Source of the DNA: CADEED01 sp039930985 | GTDB lineage: Bacteria > Pseudomonadota > Gammaproteobacteria > Steroidobacterales > Steroidobacteraceae | Assembly (NCBI GenBank): GCA_039930985.1 | Contig: JBDTSV010000093.1 | Span: 1 to 34,148 of the forward strand | Direction: 5' to 3' | DNA length: 34,148 bases | Shown here: positions 15,926-24,230 of the stretch, one piece after another | Numbering within the stretch: position 1 is the stretch's first letter | Layout of the letters: each line of letters starts with the position of its first letter | Translations under genes and position numbers: made by a program | The notes under the pieces: generated by a model | Database searches by the model: none | Seen by the model: the letters and a program-made list of their open reading frames with translations, nothing else | Told to the model about the DNA's origin: nothing

Positions 15926-17098
15926 ATGGCGCCGACTTACCACCAGCTTCGCCGCCTGCATTTCAGGCTCACGCTCAAGGCGTGGCTGCAGGGTCTCGAC
16001 AAGGCGCTCCTGGCCTATGCCGGCGTACTGCCCATCGGCTTCCTCGCCGTGCTCGCGGTGTTCGTGCTGGTGCAAGCCGAGGCACTGAAACTGCTGGTTA
16101 GCCCCGAGTCAAAAGCGGCTGTGCGCATCGCCGTCGTCGCCGGATGGCAGGGCGCCACCTTCGTGCTGCTGCGCGCACTGCGCGAAGCGGTGCTGATGCC
16201 GAAGGCGCGCGTTTTCTTCGCCACGCTGCCAGTGTCACCGGCGAGCGAGCTCAGGTCCGATCTGCTCTTTGCAATACAGGGTTATTCTCTTCTCTGGGCG
16301 CCGCTCGCGTGGGTGGCTTTCACCGCGCAATCACACCAGGCGCAGCTGACGCTCGCCTCGCTCGCCGCGGTGAGCCTCTTCGCCAACCTGGCGCTGCTGC
16401 GCGGCAAGGCGCTGAACGCCGCCATCATCCTCGCCCTGCTTTTCGTGTTGAGCTCAACGCGGGCCGAAACTCGCCAAGTCCTCGCTTTCGCCACTTCCCG
16501 GCTCGCCATCGCCGCGCTTGCCGCCTTTGCGTTGTGGTTGTCCTATCTAGTCGATTTCCCGCTCCCTCGAGCACGGCGTTCCTTGCGCGCCGGTGGATTG
16601 GCATATCAGGCCGCGCTGGCCAGCGGGCTCGCGCTACCGTTTCTCGCCCACGAGTTGCGTTCAAATGTCGCGGTCCGCCTGGGGTTCATCGCCTGCACTC
16701 TTGGCGCCTGCCTGTTGCTGGCCAGTCAGCGGGCCGAAGGCGTGGCTGGGACGCGCGTCCTGGTGTTCGTCGGCGCCGCGGCAGCCGTTGCGCTCTATCC
16801 ACTGCCCGCGCTCTGGCGCAACACGCTGCTCAGCAAGCTGCCTTTTCTCGCTGGGCAGGCGGCCTTCGTCCAGCGCATCCGGCTTCCCGTCTACGGCATT
16901 TCGATCTTGCTGTTCGGCGCCGCCCTGGCGGTGGCCTGGCACTTCGATGCCGGCGAATCGCATCCCGCGACCGCCGTGACATTCAGCACGATGTTTGCCG
17001 GCGGCGTCATCGCCGCGCGTCTCGGATGGCAGATCGCGTCCTGGCTCATGCCGCTGCTGAACTTCGTGGCCGTACTCATCCTCGGTGGAATGCTGTGA
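15926..17098 (+). CDS. Multi-pass membrane protein, probable ABC transporter permease
   Basis: A 390-residue integral membrane protein with about ten to twelve hydrophobic segments and short loops. No signature lets me name the family. Its stop overlaps the start of an ABC ATPase as GTGA, so it is very likely the permease of a two-gene ABC transporter (exporter type; no binding protein is nearby). The N-terminal region (residues 1-30) is positively charged and probably cytoplasmic. Substrate unknown. It starts 65 bp after the GH2 gene; a shared transcript is possible but not evident, and the Shine-Dalgarno is weak. Confidence 0.65.
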   Translation: MAPTYHQLRRLHFRLTLKAWLQGLDKALLAYAGVLPIGFLAVLAVFVLVQAEALKLLVSPESKAAVRIAVVAGWQGATFVLLRALREAVLMPKARVFFATLPVSPASELRSDLLFAIQGYSLLWAPLAWVAFTAQSHQAQLTLASLAAVSLFANLALLRGKALNAAIILALLFVLSSTRAETRQVLAFATSRLAIAALAAFALWLSYLVDFPLPRARRSLRAGGLAYQAALASGLALPFLAHELRSNVAVRLGFIACTLGACLLLASQRAEGVAGTRVLVFVGAAAAVALYPLPALWRNTLLSKLPFLAGQAAFVQRIRLPVYGISILLFGAALAVAWHFDAGESHPATAVTFSTMFAGGVIAARLGWQIASWLMPLLNFVAVLILGGML

Positions 17099-17745
17099 AC
17101 AATCCCCTGCTCTGCTTGCGCCAGCTCGTGCTGTCACGCGGTGCGCTCCCGGAGCTCACGCTGGACTTCGCGGCTGGAGTCCATCTCATCGTCGGACCCA
17201 ACGGCATCGGCAAGACTTCCTTGCTCAATTGCATCGCCGGAACCCTGCCACCGCGTTCAGGCACGCTGACGCTCGACGATCAACCGCTCAAGACGCGATC
17301 GGCGGCCGTGGTTCTCGCGCCCAATATGCCGCCCGACATATCGTGGATCCGGGCTCGCCTGCTGTTCGACTTCGTGGTCTCGCTGTATCCGGCGAGCCGC
17401 GTCGCGCCCGACGAGGCCGAGTCGATCCTCGTGGCTCTGAATCTGCCGCCGAACGTAGACGCGCCACTTGGCACACTTTCCGCAGGCACCGCGCGCAAGC
17501 TGATGTTGGCGGCCGCCCTCGCGGCGAGACCGCCCGTGATGCTTTTCGATGAGCCCACGAATGAGATCGACGCAGCCGCAAGCGACGCCTTCCGCACGAT
17601 GATCGCGGCCATCGCGCCACGACACGTGGTTCTCATCACCACGCATCACGCCTCCGACCTGGCGTCTCTGGGAGGCCAGGTCCTCGACCTTGCGGCGCTT
17701 CAGCCGGCCTTGATGGGATCGAAGCGCGGTGTCGGCGGCAGGTAA
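17095..17745 (+). CDS. ABC transporter ATP-binding protein
   Basis: A 216-residue ABC ATPase. Walker A is GPNGIGKT (34-41), the signature is LSAGT (128-132), Walker B with catalytic Glu is VMLFDEP (148-154), and the switch His is in ITTHH (about 184-185). The usual Q-loop glutamine seems to be missing: the equivalent segment reads VVLAPNMPPD. The GTG start at 17095 overlaps the permease stop as GTGA; the open frame continues upstream to 16144 but only antiparallel to sense, inside the permease. The last 15 codons overlap the 3' end of the convergent RND gene by 46 bp. It pairs with the permease, substrate unknown. Confidence 0.85.
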   Translation: MNNPLLCLRQLVLSRGALPELTLDFAAGVHLIVGPNGIGKTSLLNCIAGTLPPRSGTLTLDDQPLKTRSAAVVLAPNMPPDISWIRARLLFDFVVSLYPASRVAPDEAESILVALNLPPNVDAPLGTLSAGTARKLMLAAALAARPPVMLFDEPTNEIDAAASDAFRTMIAAIAPRHVVLITTHHASDLASLGGQVLDLAALQPALMGSKRGVGGR

Positions 17746-20700
17746 TCCGGCGGCGGCAGTGATTCGGGCGACTTGCCCGAGGCCAAGCGCGGCGTACCGC
17801 GCGCATGCTGCCACGCCTTCGGCCGCGGATCGAACCCCGCCGGGACCGCGAAGCCGACGACGCGGGCCGCGCGTTCAACCGGGTGTTCCCCGGGCGTGCT
17901 GCGTTTGAACAGCCAACGCGTGGCGCGATAGAAAAATCGCACGAAGACGAGAGTGAGCAGCAGCTCGAGCGCCGTCGCCAGGAATGCCACCAGCGCGTTG
18001 CCGAGCGCGGCTCGCGCGTGGAACTTGATGCCGGCGCGTTCGCGCGCAATCTCGATGCTGTCGTAGAAGCTCGGCACCACCAGCAGCGTCAGCAGCGTAG
18101 AGACGATCGTGCCGCCGATGATGGCCAACGCCATCGGTCGGTAGAATTCACCGCCTTCACCCATGCCGATGGCGACCGGCATCATGCCCGCAACCAGCGC
18201 CATCGTGGTCATGAGGATGGGCCGCAGACGCACTCGACCGGCGTGCATCAGAGCCTCCTCCCTGTCTATCCCCTGCTCTTCTTCCTTGCGCGTGCAATCG
18301 AGCAGCAGGATGGCGTTCTTGGCCACGAGACCCATGAGCATGATCACGCCGATGAGGCTCATGAGGTTGAGCGTTCCGCCGGTCAGGTTCAGCGCCAGTA
18401 CCACGCCGATCAGCGACAACGGCAGCGACAGCATGATGGCGACCGGCGCCGTGAACGAACCAAACTGCATCACCAGCACGAGATACATCACGAAGATGCC
18501 CATGAGCAACGCGATGCCCATCTCGGCGAACAGTTCGTTCTGATCGCGCGACGCGCCGCCGAGTCCCATGCCGAACCCGGCGGGAAAATCCATGGCCTCG
18601 GCGATCTTCTTCGCCTTGTCAGTGATGGTGCCGGCGGCGACACCGTCCTTCACGTTGGACGAGACCGTCACGGTGCGTCGGCCGTTGTAGTGCTGGATTC
18701 GCGCCGGACCCTTGTCGATGGTGATGGTGGCGATCTGCTCGAGCGGGACCATCATGTCGCTGCCGGCCACCGCGATCGGCAGGTGTTCGATGTTGGAAGC
18801 GTCGAGGCGATCTTCAGGAGAGAGGCGAACGGCGACGTCACGCGACTCGCCCACCGGATCGACCCAGTCACCTACTTCCACGCCAGCAAAAGCGACGCGC
18901 AGGGTCTGCGCCGCGTCGTTCACCGAAATGCCGAGCTGGCTCGCGACACCGCGATTGAGTTCGATGCGTAACTCGTCCTTCGGATCCTGTTCCGACAAAC
19001 CGACATCGACTGCTCCCGGGATCTCGCGCACCTTGTCCATGAACTGATTGGTGAGTTCCATGAGTTTGCGCGAGTCGGTACCGTAGAACTGGAGCTGCAC
19101 CGGCTTGCGTGCGCCATTGCCGAGATCGTCGAGCACCACGTACTCCGCGCCGACGAGCTGCACGAGTTTGGAACGCAACTCCGTGGCGAGCTCTCCCAAT
19201 GAACGGGAGCGTTCGCCCTTCTTGCCCACGTCGACCCAGACTCGCCCACCGGTCGAGTTCACGCGGGCGTCGGTGCTCTTGGTTTCGGGCATGGTGCGCG
19301 CGAGTTCAGCGGCTTTCTCGACTTTGTTGCGCGCGTATTCGAGACTGGTGCTCGATGGAGTGCGCACTTCGATGGCGAGCGTGCCGTAGTCAGACTTCGG
19401 GAGGAACTCCATTCCTCCCAATGTGAATTGATATGCCAGCGCCACACCGAGCACCGTGAAAGCGCCCACCGCCATCCAGATGCGATGGTGCAAAGCCCAT
19501 CCGATGACGCGACCGTAGCGGTTGGCCTGGTGGTCGAACCACACGTTGAACCGCGCAAATTGCTTGCCCAGGCCGCGGCGTTCGCGAGTCGCCTGGTCCG
19601 GCGGATCGCCCCAGTAGGCAGACAGCATCGGGTCGAGCGTGAAGGAGATGAACAGGCTCACCATCACGGAAGCCACCACCGTGACCGCGAAGGGCCGGAA
19701 CCACTCACCCGCTCCACCGCCCATGAAGGCCACCGGCACGAACACCGCGACGATGGAGAAGGTGGTGGCCGTCACCGCGAGACCGATCTCCGCGGTGCCG
19801 TTGCGGGCTGCCGTCACCCGGTCTTCGCCGCGCTCCATGTGCCGGACTATGTTCTCGCGCACCACGATAGCGTCGTCGATGAGCACGCCGATCGCCAGCG
19901 ACAGGCCTAACAAGGTCATGAAGTTGAGCGTGAATCCGCACAGCCAGACGGCGATGAACGCGGCGATGGCGGAGGTGGGTAGCGACAAGCCGGTTATCAG
20001 CGTGGAGCGCCATGAATTGAGGAACGCGTAGACCACGAAGATGGTGAGGCCGGCGCCGAAGATCAACGCTTCGATCACGTTATTGAGGCTGTCTTCGGCC
20101 TCCTTGCCGCCATCGTCGGTGATCTCGAGCTTGGTGCCCTCGGGCAGGGTCTTGTTGATCTCGTCGACCTCTTTGCGCACGCGAGCTGCCACCGAGACGG
20201 TGCTCGCTTCGCGCGAGCGGATTACCGACAAACCGACATTGGGCTCGCCGCTGCGCAGGCTGTAACTGCCGGGTTCCGCGAAACCGTCTTCCACCGTGGC
20301 GATCTGCCCCAGGCGCACGATTTCGTTGCCCTGGCGCTTGACCACGATGTCGTTGAACTCCAGCGGCGACTCGATACGACCCACGAGCCGGATGTTCTGC
20401 TCGTCGAGTTCACCCTTGACCCGCCCCACCGGCGCGTTGGTGTTTTGCGCGCGCAGCGCGTTGACGACTTCGCCGGCCGAGACGTTGTACTCGCGCAATT
20501 TCTGCGCATGCAGCAGCACCGACAGCTCGCGCTGCAGCGCGCCGTCGACGTTGACCGTGGCGACGCCGTCCACGCCGCGCAACTGATCTGCCAACACGTC
20601 TTCGGCGAGACGCGAGATCTGCGCGTGCGTCTGCCTGGTCGACGACAAGCCGAGATTGACGATCGGCTCGGCGCTGATGTCGACGCGATTCAGCACTGGT

Positions 20701-21074
20701 TCGCGCATTTCGATCGGCAGCTTGTAACGCACCGAAGCAATGGCGTTGCGGATCTCGTCACCCGCTTCCGACATGTTCTTCTTGAAGTCGAACAGGATCC
20801 TGAAGCTCGCGTTGCTTTCCGAGGCGGTCGAATAAATTTCGTAGATCTGCGGAATGCTCTGCAGCGGCTTTTCGATGCGATTGATGATCTCCCGCTCCAC
20901 GGTCTCCGGCGATGCGCCCGGATACGGGAAGGTGACGATCATCATGGGAAAGTCGACGTCGGGACGCTGGTTCACGCGCAAGTTCTTGAGCGCCAGCAGG
21001 CCCAGGCACATCAGCACGACGACGATGGCGATCATCGTGACGGGCTGTTTGATGCTGAAGTTAGAGAGGAACAT
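17700..21074 (-). CDS. RND family (HAE1/AcrB-like) efflux pump inner-membrane subunit
   Basis: A 1124-residue proton-driven RND transporter. It has the N-terminal membrane helix (about 11-30), two large periplasmic loops, and the proton-relay pair D400-D401 in LIDDAIVVREN, plus the conserved Lys in GLVAKNAILLLD of the second half. Typical AcrB-like pumps are about 1030-1050 residues; this one has an extra hydrophobic helix (ALVAFLATALELLLTLVFVR) and a Pro-rich tail of about 80 residues at the C-terminus. It starts 16 bp after the adaptor gene, with GGGAG before its ATG. No TolC-like outer membrane gene is next to it. Substrates cannot be read from the sequence; the family exports drugs and other hydrophobic compounds. 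Confidence 0.92.
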   Translation of the reverse strand: MFLSNFSIKQPVTMIAIVVVLMCLGLLALKNLRVNQRPDVDFPMMIVTFPYPGASPETVEREIINRIEKPLQSIPQIYEIYSTASESNASFRILFDFKKNMSEAGDEIRNAIASVRYKLPIEMREPVLNRVDISAEPIVNLGLSSTRQTHAQISRLAEDVLADQLRGVDGVATVNVDGALQRELSVLLHAQKLREYNVSAGEVVNALRAQNTNAPVGRVKGELDEQNIRLVGRIESPLEFNDIVVKRQGNEIVRLGQIATVEDGFAEPGSYSLRSGEPNVGLSVIRSREASTVSVAARVRKEVDEINKTLPEGTKLEITDDGGKEAEDSLNNVIEALIFGAGLTIFVVYAFLNSWRSTLITGLSLPTSAIAAFIAVWLCGFTLNFMTLLGLSLAIGVLIDDAIVVRENIVRHMERGEDRVTAARNGTAEIGLAVTATTFSIVAVFVPVAFMGGGAGEWFRPFAVTVVASVMVSLFISFTLDPMLSAYWGDPPDQATRERRGLGKQFARFNVWFDHQANRYGRVIGWALHHRIWMAVGAFTVLGVALAYQFTLGGMEFLPKSDYGTLAIEVRTPSSTSLEYARNKVEKAAELARTMPETKSTDARVNSTGGRVWVDVGKKGERSRSLGELATELRSKLVQLVGAEYVVLDDLGNGARKPVQLQFYGTDSRKLMELTNQFMDKVREIPGAVDVGLSEQDPKDELRIELNRGVASQLGISVNDAAQTLRVAFAGVEVGDWVDPVGESRDVAVRLSPEDRLDASNIEHLPIAVAGSDMMVPLEQIATITIDKGPARIQHYNGRRTVTVSSNVKDGVAAGTITDKAKKIAEAMDFPAGFGMGLGGASRDQNELFAEMGIALLMGIFVMYLVLVMQFGSFTAPVAIMLSLPLSLIGVVLALNLTGGTLNLMSLIGVIMLMGLVAKNAILLLDCTRKEEEQGIDREEALMHAGRVRLRPILMTTMALVAGMMPVAIGMGEGGEFYRPMALAIIGGTIVSTLLTLLVVPSFYDSIEIARERAGIKFHARAALGNALVAFLATALELLLTLVFVRFFYRATRWLFKRSTPGEHPVERAARVVGFAVPAGFDPRPKAWQHARGTPRLASGKSPESLPPPDYLPPTPRFDPIKAG

Positions 21075-21090
21075 GCTGAATCTCCCTGAC

Positions 21091-22239
21091 CTATTTCTCT
21101 ACGACCAGCGCAGGCTTTGCGGAAGGCGTGGTCTGCACGATCTGTCCATCCCTCAACGTGGCGTTGGGGAATCTGAGTACCTTGTCGCCATCAGCCAGAC
21201 CACTCTTCAGGGTGAAGGCGCCGGTGCGGGCATCGCGATCGCCCAGCACCACGACCACCTTCGAAAGCTTCCCACCTTTCACGCGCCACGCAAACGCGTT
21301 GTCGCCTTCACGCACGATGGTTGCGCCGGGCAGAGTGAGGCTTGCGGCGCTGCGAGTTTCGATGCGACCTTCGGCATAGAGGCCAGCGACATTGGGCTGC
21401 TGTTTCGCTTCATCGAACTTCACGAGCACTTCGACCTGCCGCGTGGTGATGTTCGCGGCGGGGTTCACGCGCGTCACGACGCCGGTGAATTCCGCGTCGG
21501 CAAAACCATGGATGCGAAACCACACGTGCTGTCCGGCCTGCACTTCACCGACGCTGTCGGCGGAGACCAACCCCTCGAAGCGCAGGCTGCCGGGGTCGAT
21601 GACCTTCACGAGCTCCTTGCCCACCTGCGCGGTATCGCCGGCCGACACCTTGCGGTCGCTGACGATGCCGTCGAAAGGCGCGCGCACTTCGGTGCGCTCG
21701 AGCTGCTGACGAGCGCTGACGACGCGGGTCTTCGCCGCGGCGCGATCACTCTGCGCGGAATTCCGGCGGATCTCCACGTCCTCGAGTTGCTGCGTGGACA
21801 CGACGCCGGTCTGGCGTAACGTATTCATGCGCTGGAACTGGCGTTCAGCCTGTTCGTAGGCCTGATCGGCGGCGCGCGCCGATGCTTCGGCGGCCGTCAA
21901 CGTATCGCGTATCGAAGTCTGGTCGAGTCGCACGAGCAGATCGCCGCGGTGTACGGGATCGCCGTTTTCCTTGAGTACACCGAGCACCACGGCTGACACT
22001 TCGGCACGGAGATCGGCGCGCCGTTCGGGTTCGATCGACCCGGTGATCGACGGCCCGGAAGTGAGAGCGCTGCTCGTGATGGTGAGCATGTCCTCGGGGG
22101 AAATGAGCAGCTTCGTGTCCGCGGCCTTGTCAGGCGTATCACCCTTGGCGCCCCGGCCGCATCCGGCGAGACTGAAAACGGAAACAACGATGGCAGCCGC
22201 CAAGCCGAGGTGGCGGAAAGTACTGGTTTTGCTGATCAC
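21091..22239 (-). CDS. RND efflux periplasmic adaptor (membrane fusion) lipoprotein
   Basis: A 382-residue adaptor. The N-terminus has a lipobox (VFSLAGC), so it is a lipid-anchored periplasmic protein. The lipoyl halves, LRAEVSAVVLGVLKENGDPVHRG and TEVRAPFDGIVSDRKVSAG, flank an alpha-helical coiled hairpin (about 105-170), and a beta-barrel and membrane-proximal domain follow. It bridges the RND pump and an outer membrane channel. The GTG start at 22239 has GAAGGA about 8 nt upstream. It is the first gene of a two-gene operon with the pump. The 263-bp region upstream (22240-22502) carries no gene; I cannot fix its promoter. Confidence 0.9.
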   Translation of the reverse strand: MISKTSTFRHLGLAAAIVVSVFSLAGCGRGAKGDTPDKAADTKLLISPEDMLTITSSALTSGPSITGSIEPERRADLRAEVSAVVLGVLKENGDPVHRGDLLVRLDQTSIRDTLTAAEASARAADQAYEQAERQFQRMNTLRQTGVVSTQQLEDVEIRRNSAQSDRAAAKTRVVSARQQLERTEVRAPFDGIVSDRKVSAGDTAQVGKELVKVIDPGSLRFEGLVSADSVGEVQAGQHVWFRIHGFADAEFTGVVTRVNPAANITTRQVEVLVKFDEAKQQPNVAGLYAEGRIETRSAASLTLPGATIVREGDNAFAWRVKGGKLSKVVVVLGDRDARTGAFTLKSGLADGDKVLRFPNATLRDGQIVQTTPSAKPALVVEK

Positions 22240-22502
22240 TACCTGATTCCTTCGGGGGCCCCGACATACGACGTTCGAGCACCCCTGGAGGTTGCACGAC
22301 GGCCCTAACTAAATGAGTTGTTTCGGTTGGGAATGTATGCGCTGAGCCGGAGCAGCCTGCGATCCCCAATGCTGTTGGGCGGCAGTTTAGTAAGCCCCTG
22401 ATTCGTTTGAAAGTGAGATGTGTCATTGCAGCCGCGTTTTCCCGTCGGCTGGGCGCATCGCACGCGGCCGGGGCCTGTTTGGGCGCCGAATCGGTGCGAT
22501 TC

Positions 22503-24230
22503 TTAGGCGGTGGCACCTTTCAGACGCGCCAGCCAGGCGGGTGCCGTCTCGCCCACGACCAGGTGGACGCTATGCGGCCCAGGACGCGCGAAGGCCCGAA
22601 CGGCCTGACGAAGCGCGATCTCGTCGACCGCGGACGTCTCCCGTAGCTCAAACATCAGCCGGCTCGCGTTGCCGCGAACCTCGCGGATGTTTGCCTGACC
22701 GCCGAGCGCCTTCACGGCCCGTTGCAGCGCGGTGGCATCGAATTGCGTGGGCACCGCGGCAATTTGCGAGATTGGCGCCCTCGCCACCACTGGCGTCCGT
22801 AATTGCGCGCGGATTTCCGAGGCGAGCTGATCGGCAATCGGGCCGACCACCACCTGGACGGCACCGTCACTGAGCCGTAACACGCCGCGCGAACCCAGCG
22901 CCTTGAGCGCCAGCTCGTCGATGCGCGAGACGTCGTTCAACACCAGCCGCAGGCGCGTCGTGCACGCCTCGACGGCGCGCAGGTTGGCCGAATCGCCGAG
23001 CGCGCGGATCCAGCCGAGCGCCGGCTTGGGATCCCGGTCGACCTGGACCGCAACCGCCGCCTCGGGCTCGCGACCGAGCGTTTTCAGATCGAAGCGCAGG
23101 ATGCAGAAACGGAACAGGAAGTAGTACAGCGCGAAGTAAGCAAGGCCGATGGGAACCAGCAGCAGGGGCCGGGTCGACAGCGAGAAGTTGAGTACGTAGT
23201 CGAACAGGCCTGCTGAAAACCCGAAGCCCAGGTGCACGCCCAGCACGTGCATCAGCACCATGGCGATTCCGGTGAGCAGCGCGTGGATCGCGTACAGCAC
23301 CGGCGCCAGGAACATGAACGCGAATTCGATGGGCTCGGTGACGCCAGTGAGGAACGAGGTGAGCGCCATCGAGAACAGGATGCCGCCAACCGCGGCTCGC
23401 TTGGCCGGAGTCGCGGTGCGATACATCGCCAGGCACGCCCCCGGCAGGCCGAACATCATCACCGGGAAGAACCCGGACATGAAGGCGCCGGCGCTGGGAT
23501 CTCCGGCGAAGAATCGCTTCAGGTCGCCGGTGACGCCGTTGTAGTCACCTAACAGGAACCAGGCGATGTTGTTGATGATGTGGTGCAGGCCGGTGACGAT
23601 GAGCACGCGGTTCAGCACGCCGTAGGCAAAGATGCCGATCTCCTCGGAACGGAGCACGGCCTGGCTGGCCGCGTCCATGCCGCTTTCCAGCCACTGCCAG
23701 CCAAAACCGAATGCCAACGCCAGGAACAGACCGGCAAACCCGCTGACGATGGGCACGAAGCGGCGGCCACCGAAGAACGCGAGGTAGCTAGGCAGGCGGA
23801 TGTCGTTGAACCGGTTGTAGGCCCATCCGGCGATGAGCCCGGACAGCAACCCCACGGGAACGCTGAGCTTCGCGAGCTCCTTGGCGCGGAATGCCGCGGC
23901 AGCGAGCGCTTTCAGCTGCTCCGGAATGGCCGCCGTGACATCCGGCGGTACGTCGATCAGTACCTTGGCGCCGTTGGTGGCCACCAGGTAGCCGACCACC
24001 GCGGCGAGCCCGGCGGCCCCATGGTTCTCCTGCGCGAGTCCGACCGCGACGCCGATGGCGAACAGAAGTCCGAGATTCGAGAAGATCGCATCGCCGGCCG
24101 CGGCAATGGCCGGCACATCGAGCAAATCCGCCTGCCCTAAGCGCAACAACAGCGCCGCCACCGGCAGCACTGCGATGGGCAGCATGAGCGCGCGCCCGAT
24201 GGGCTGCAGTTTCGAGATGAGTTTTTTCAC
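22503..24230 (-). CDS. nagE: N-acetylglucosamine PTS permease EIIC-EIIB, with a second, dead EIIB-like domain
   Basis: A 575-residue NagE-type permease. The EIIC domain (about 1-380) has the GlcNAc/glucose-family blocks LPVAALLLRLGQ, LVATNG, HHIINNIAW, and TGVTEPIEFAF. A normal EIIB follows, with phospho-Cys C423 in EACTTRLRL. Then comes a second EIIB-like repeat (about 495-570) in which the Cys position is N521 (VRGNASRL), so it cannot carry phosphate. The protein imports GlcNAc and phosphorylates it to GlcNAc-6-P. The GTG start at 24230 overlaps the nagF stop as GTGA, so the two are made together. Confidence 0.9.
   Translation of the reverse strand: MKKLISKLQPIGRALMLPIAVLPVAALLLRLGQADLLDVPAIAAAGDAIFSNLGLLFAIGVAVGLAQENHGAAGLAAVVGYLVATNGAKVLIDVPPDVTAAIPEQLKALAAAAFRAKELAKLSVPVGLLSGLIAGWAYNRFNDIRLPSYLAFFGGRRFVPIVSGFAGLFLALAFGFGWQWLESGMDAASQAVLRSEEIGIFAYGVLNRVLIVTGLHHIINNIAWFLLGDYNGVTGDLKRFFAGDPSAGAFMSGFFPVMMFGLPGACLAMYRTATPAKRAAVGGILFSMALTSFLTGVTEPIEFAFMFLAPVLYAIHALLTGIAMVLMHVLGVHLGFGFSAGLFDYVLNFSLSTRPLLLVPIGLAYFALYYFLFRFCILRFDLKTLGREPEAAVAVQVDRDPKPALGWIRALGDSANLRAVEACTTRLRLVLNDVSRIDELALKALGSRGVLRLSDGAVQVVVGPIADQLASEIRAQLRTPVVARAPISQIAAVPTQFDATALQRAVKALGGQANIREVRGNASRLMFELRETSAVDEIALRQAVRAFARPGPHSVHLVVGETAPAWLARLKGATA

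Noticed and set aside
16144..17094. Upstream extension of the ABC ATPase frame
   Set aside because: It runs through the permease gene in another frame and yields Arg-rich sequence without domains; ATPase homology starts at the GTG at 17095.
22240..22502. Possible promoters for the RND operon
   Set aside because: Several A/T-rich hexamers are present but no -35/-10 pair with proper spacing stands out.
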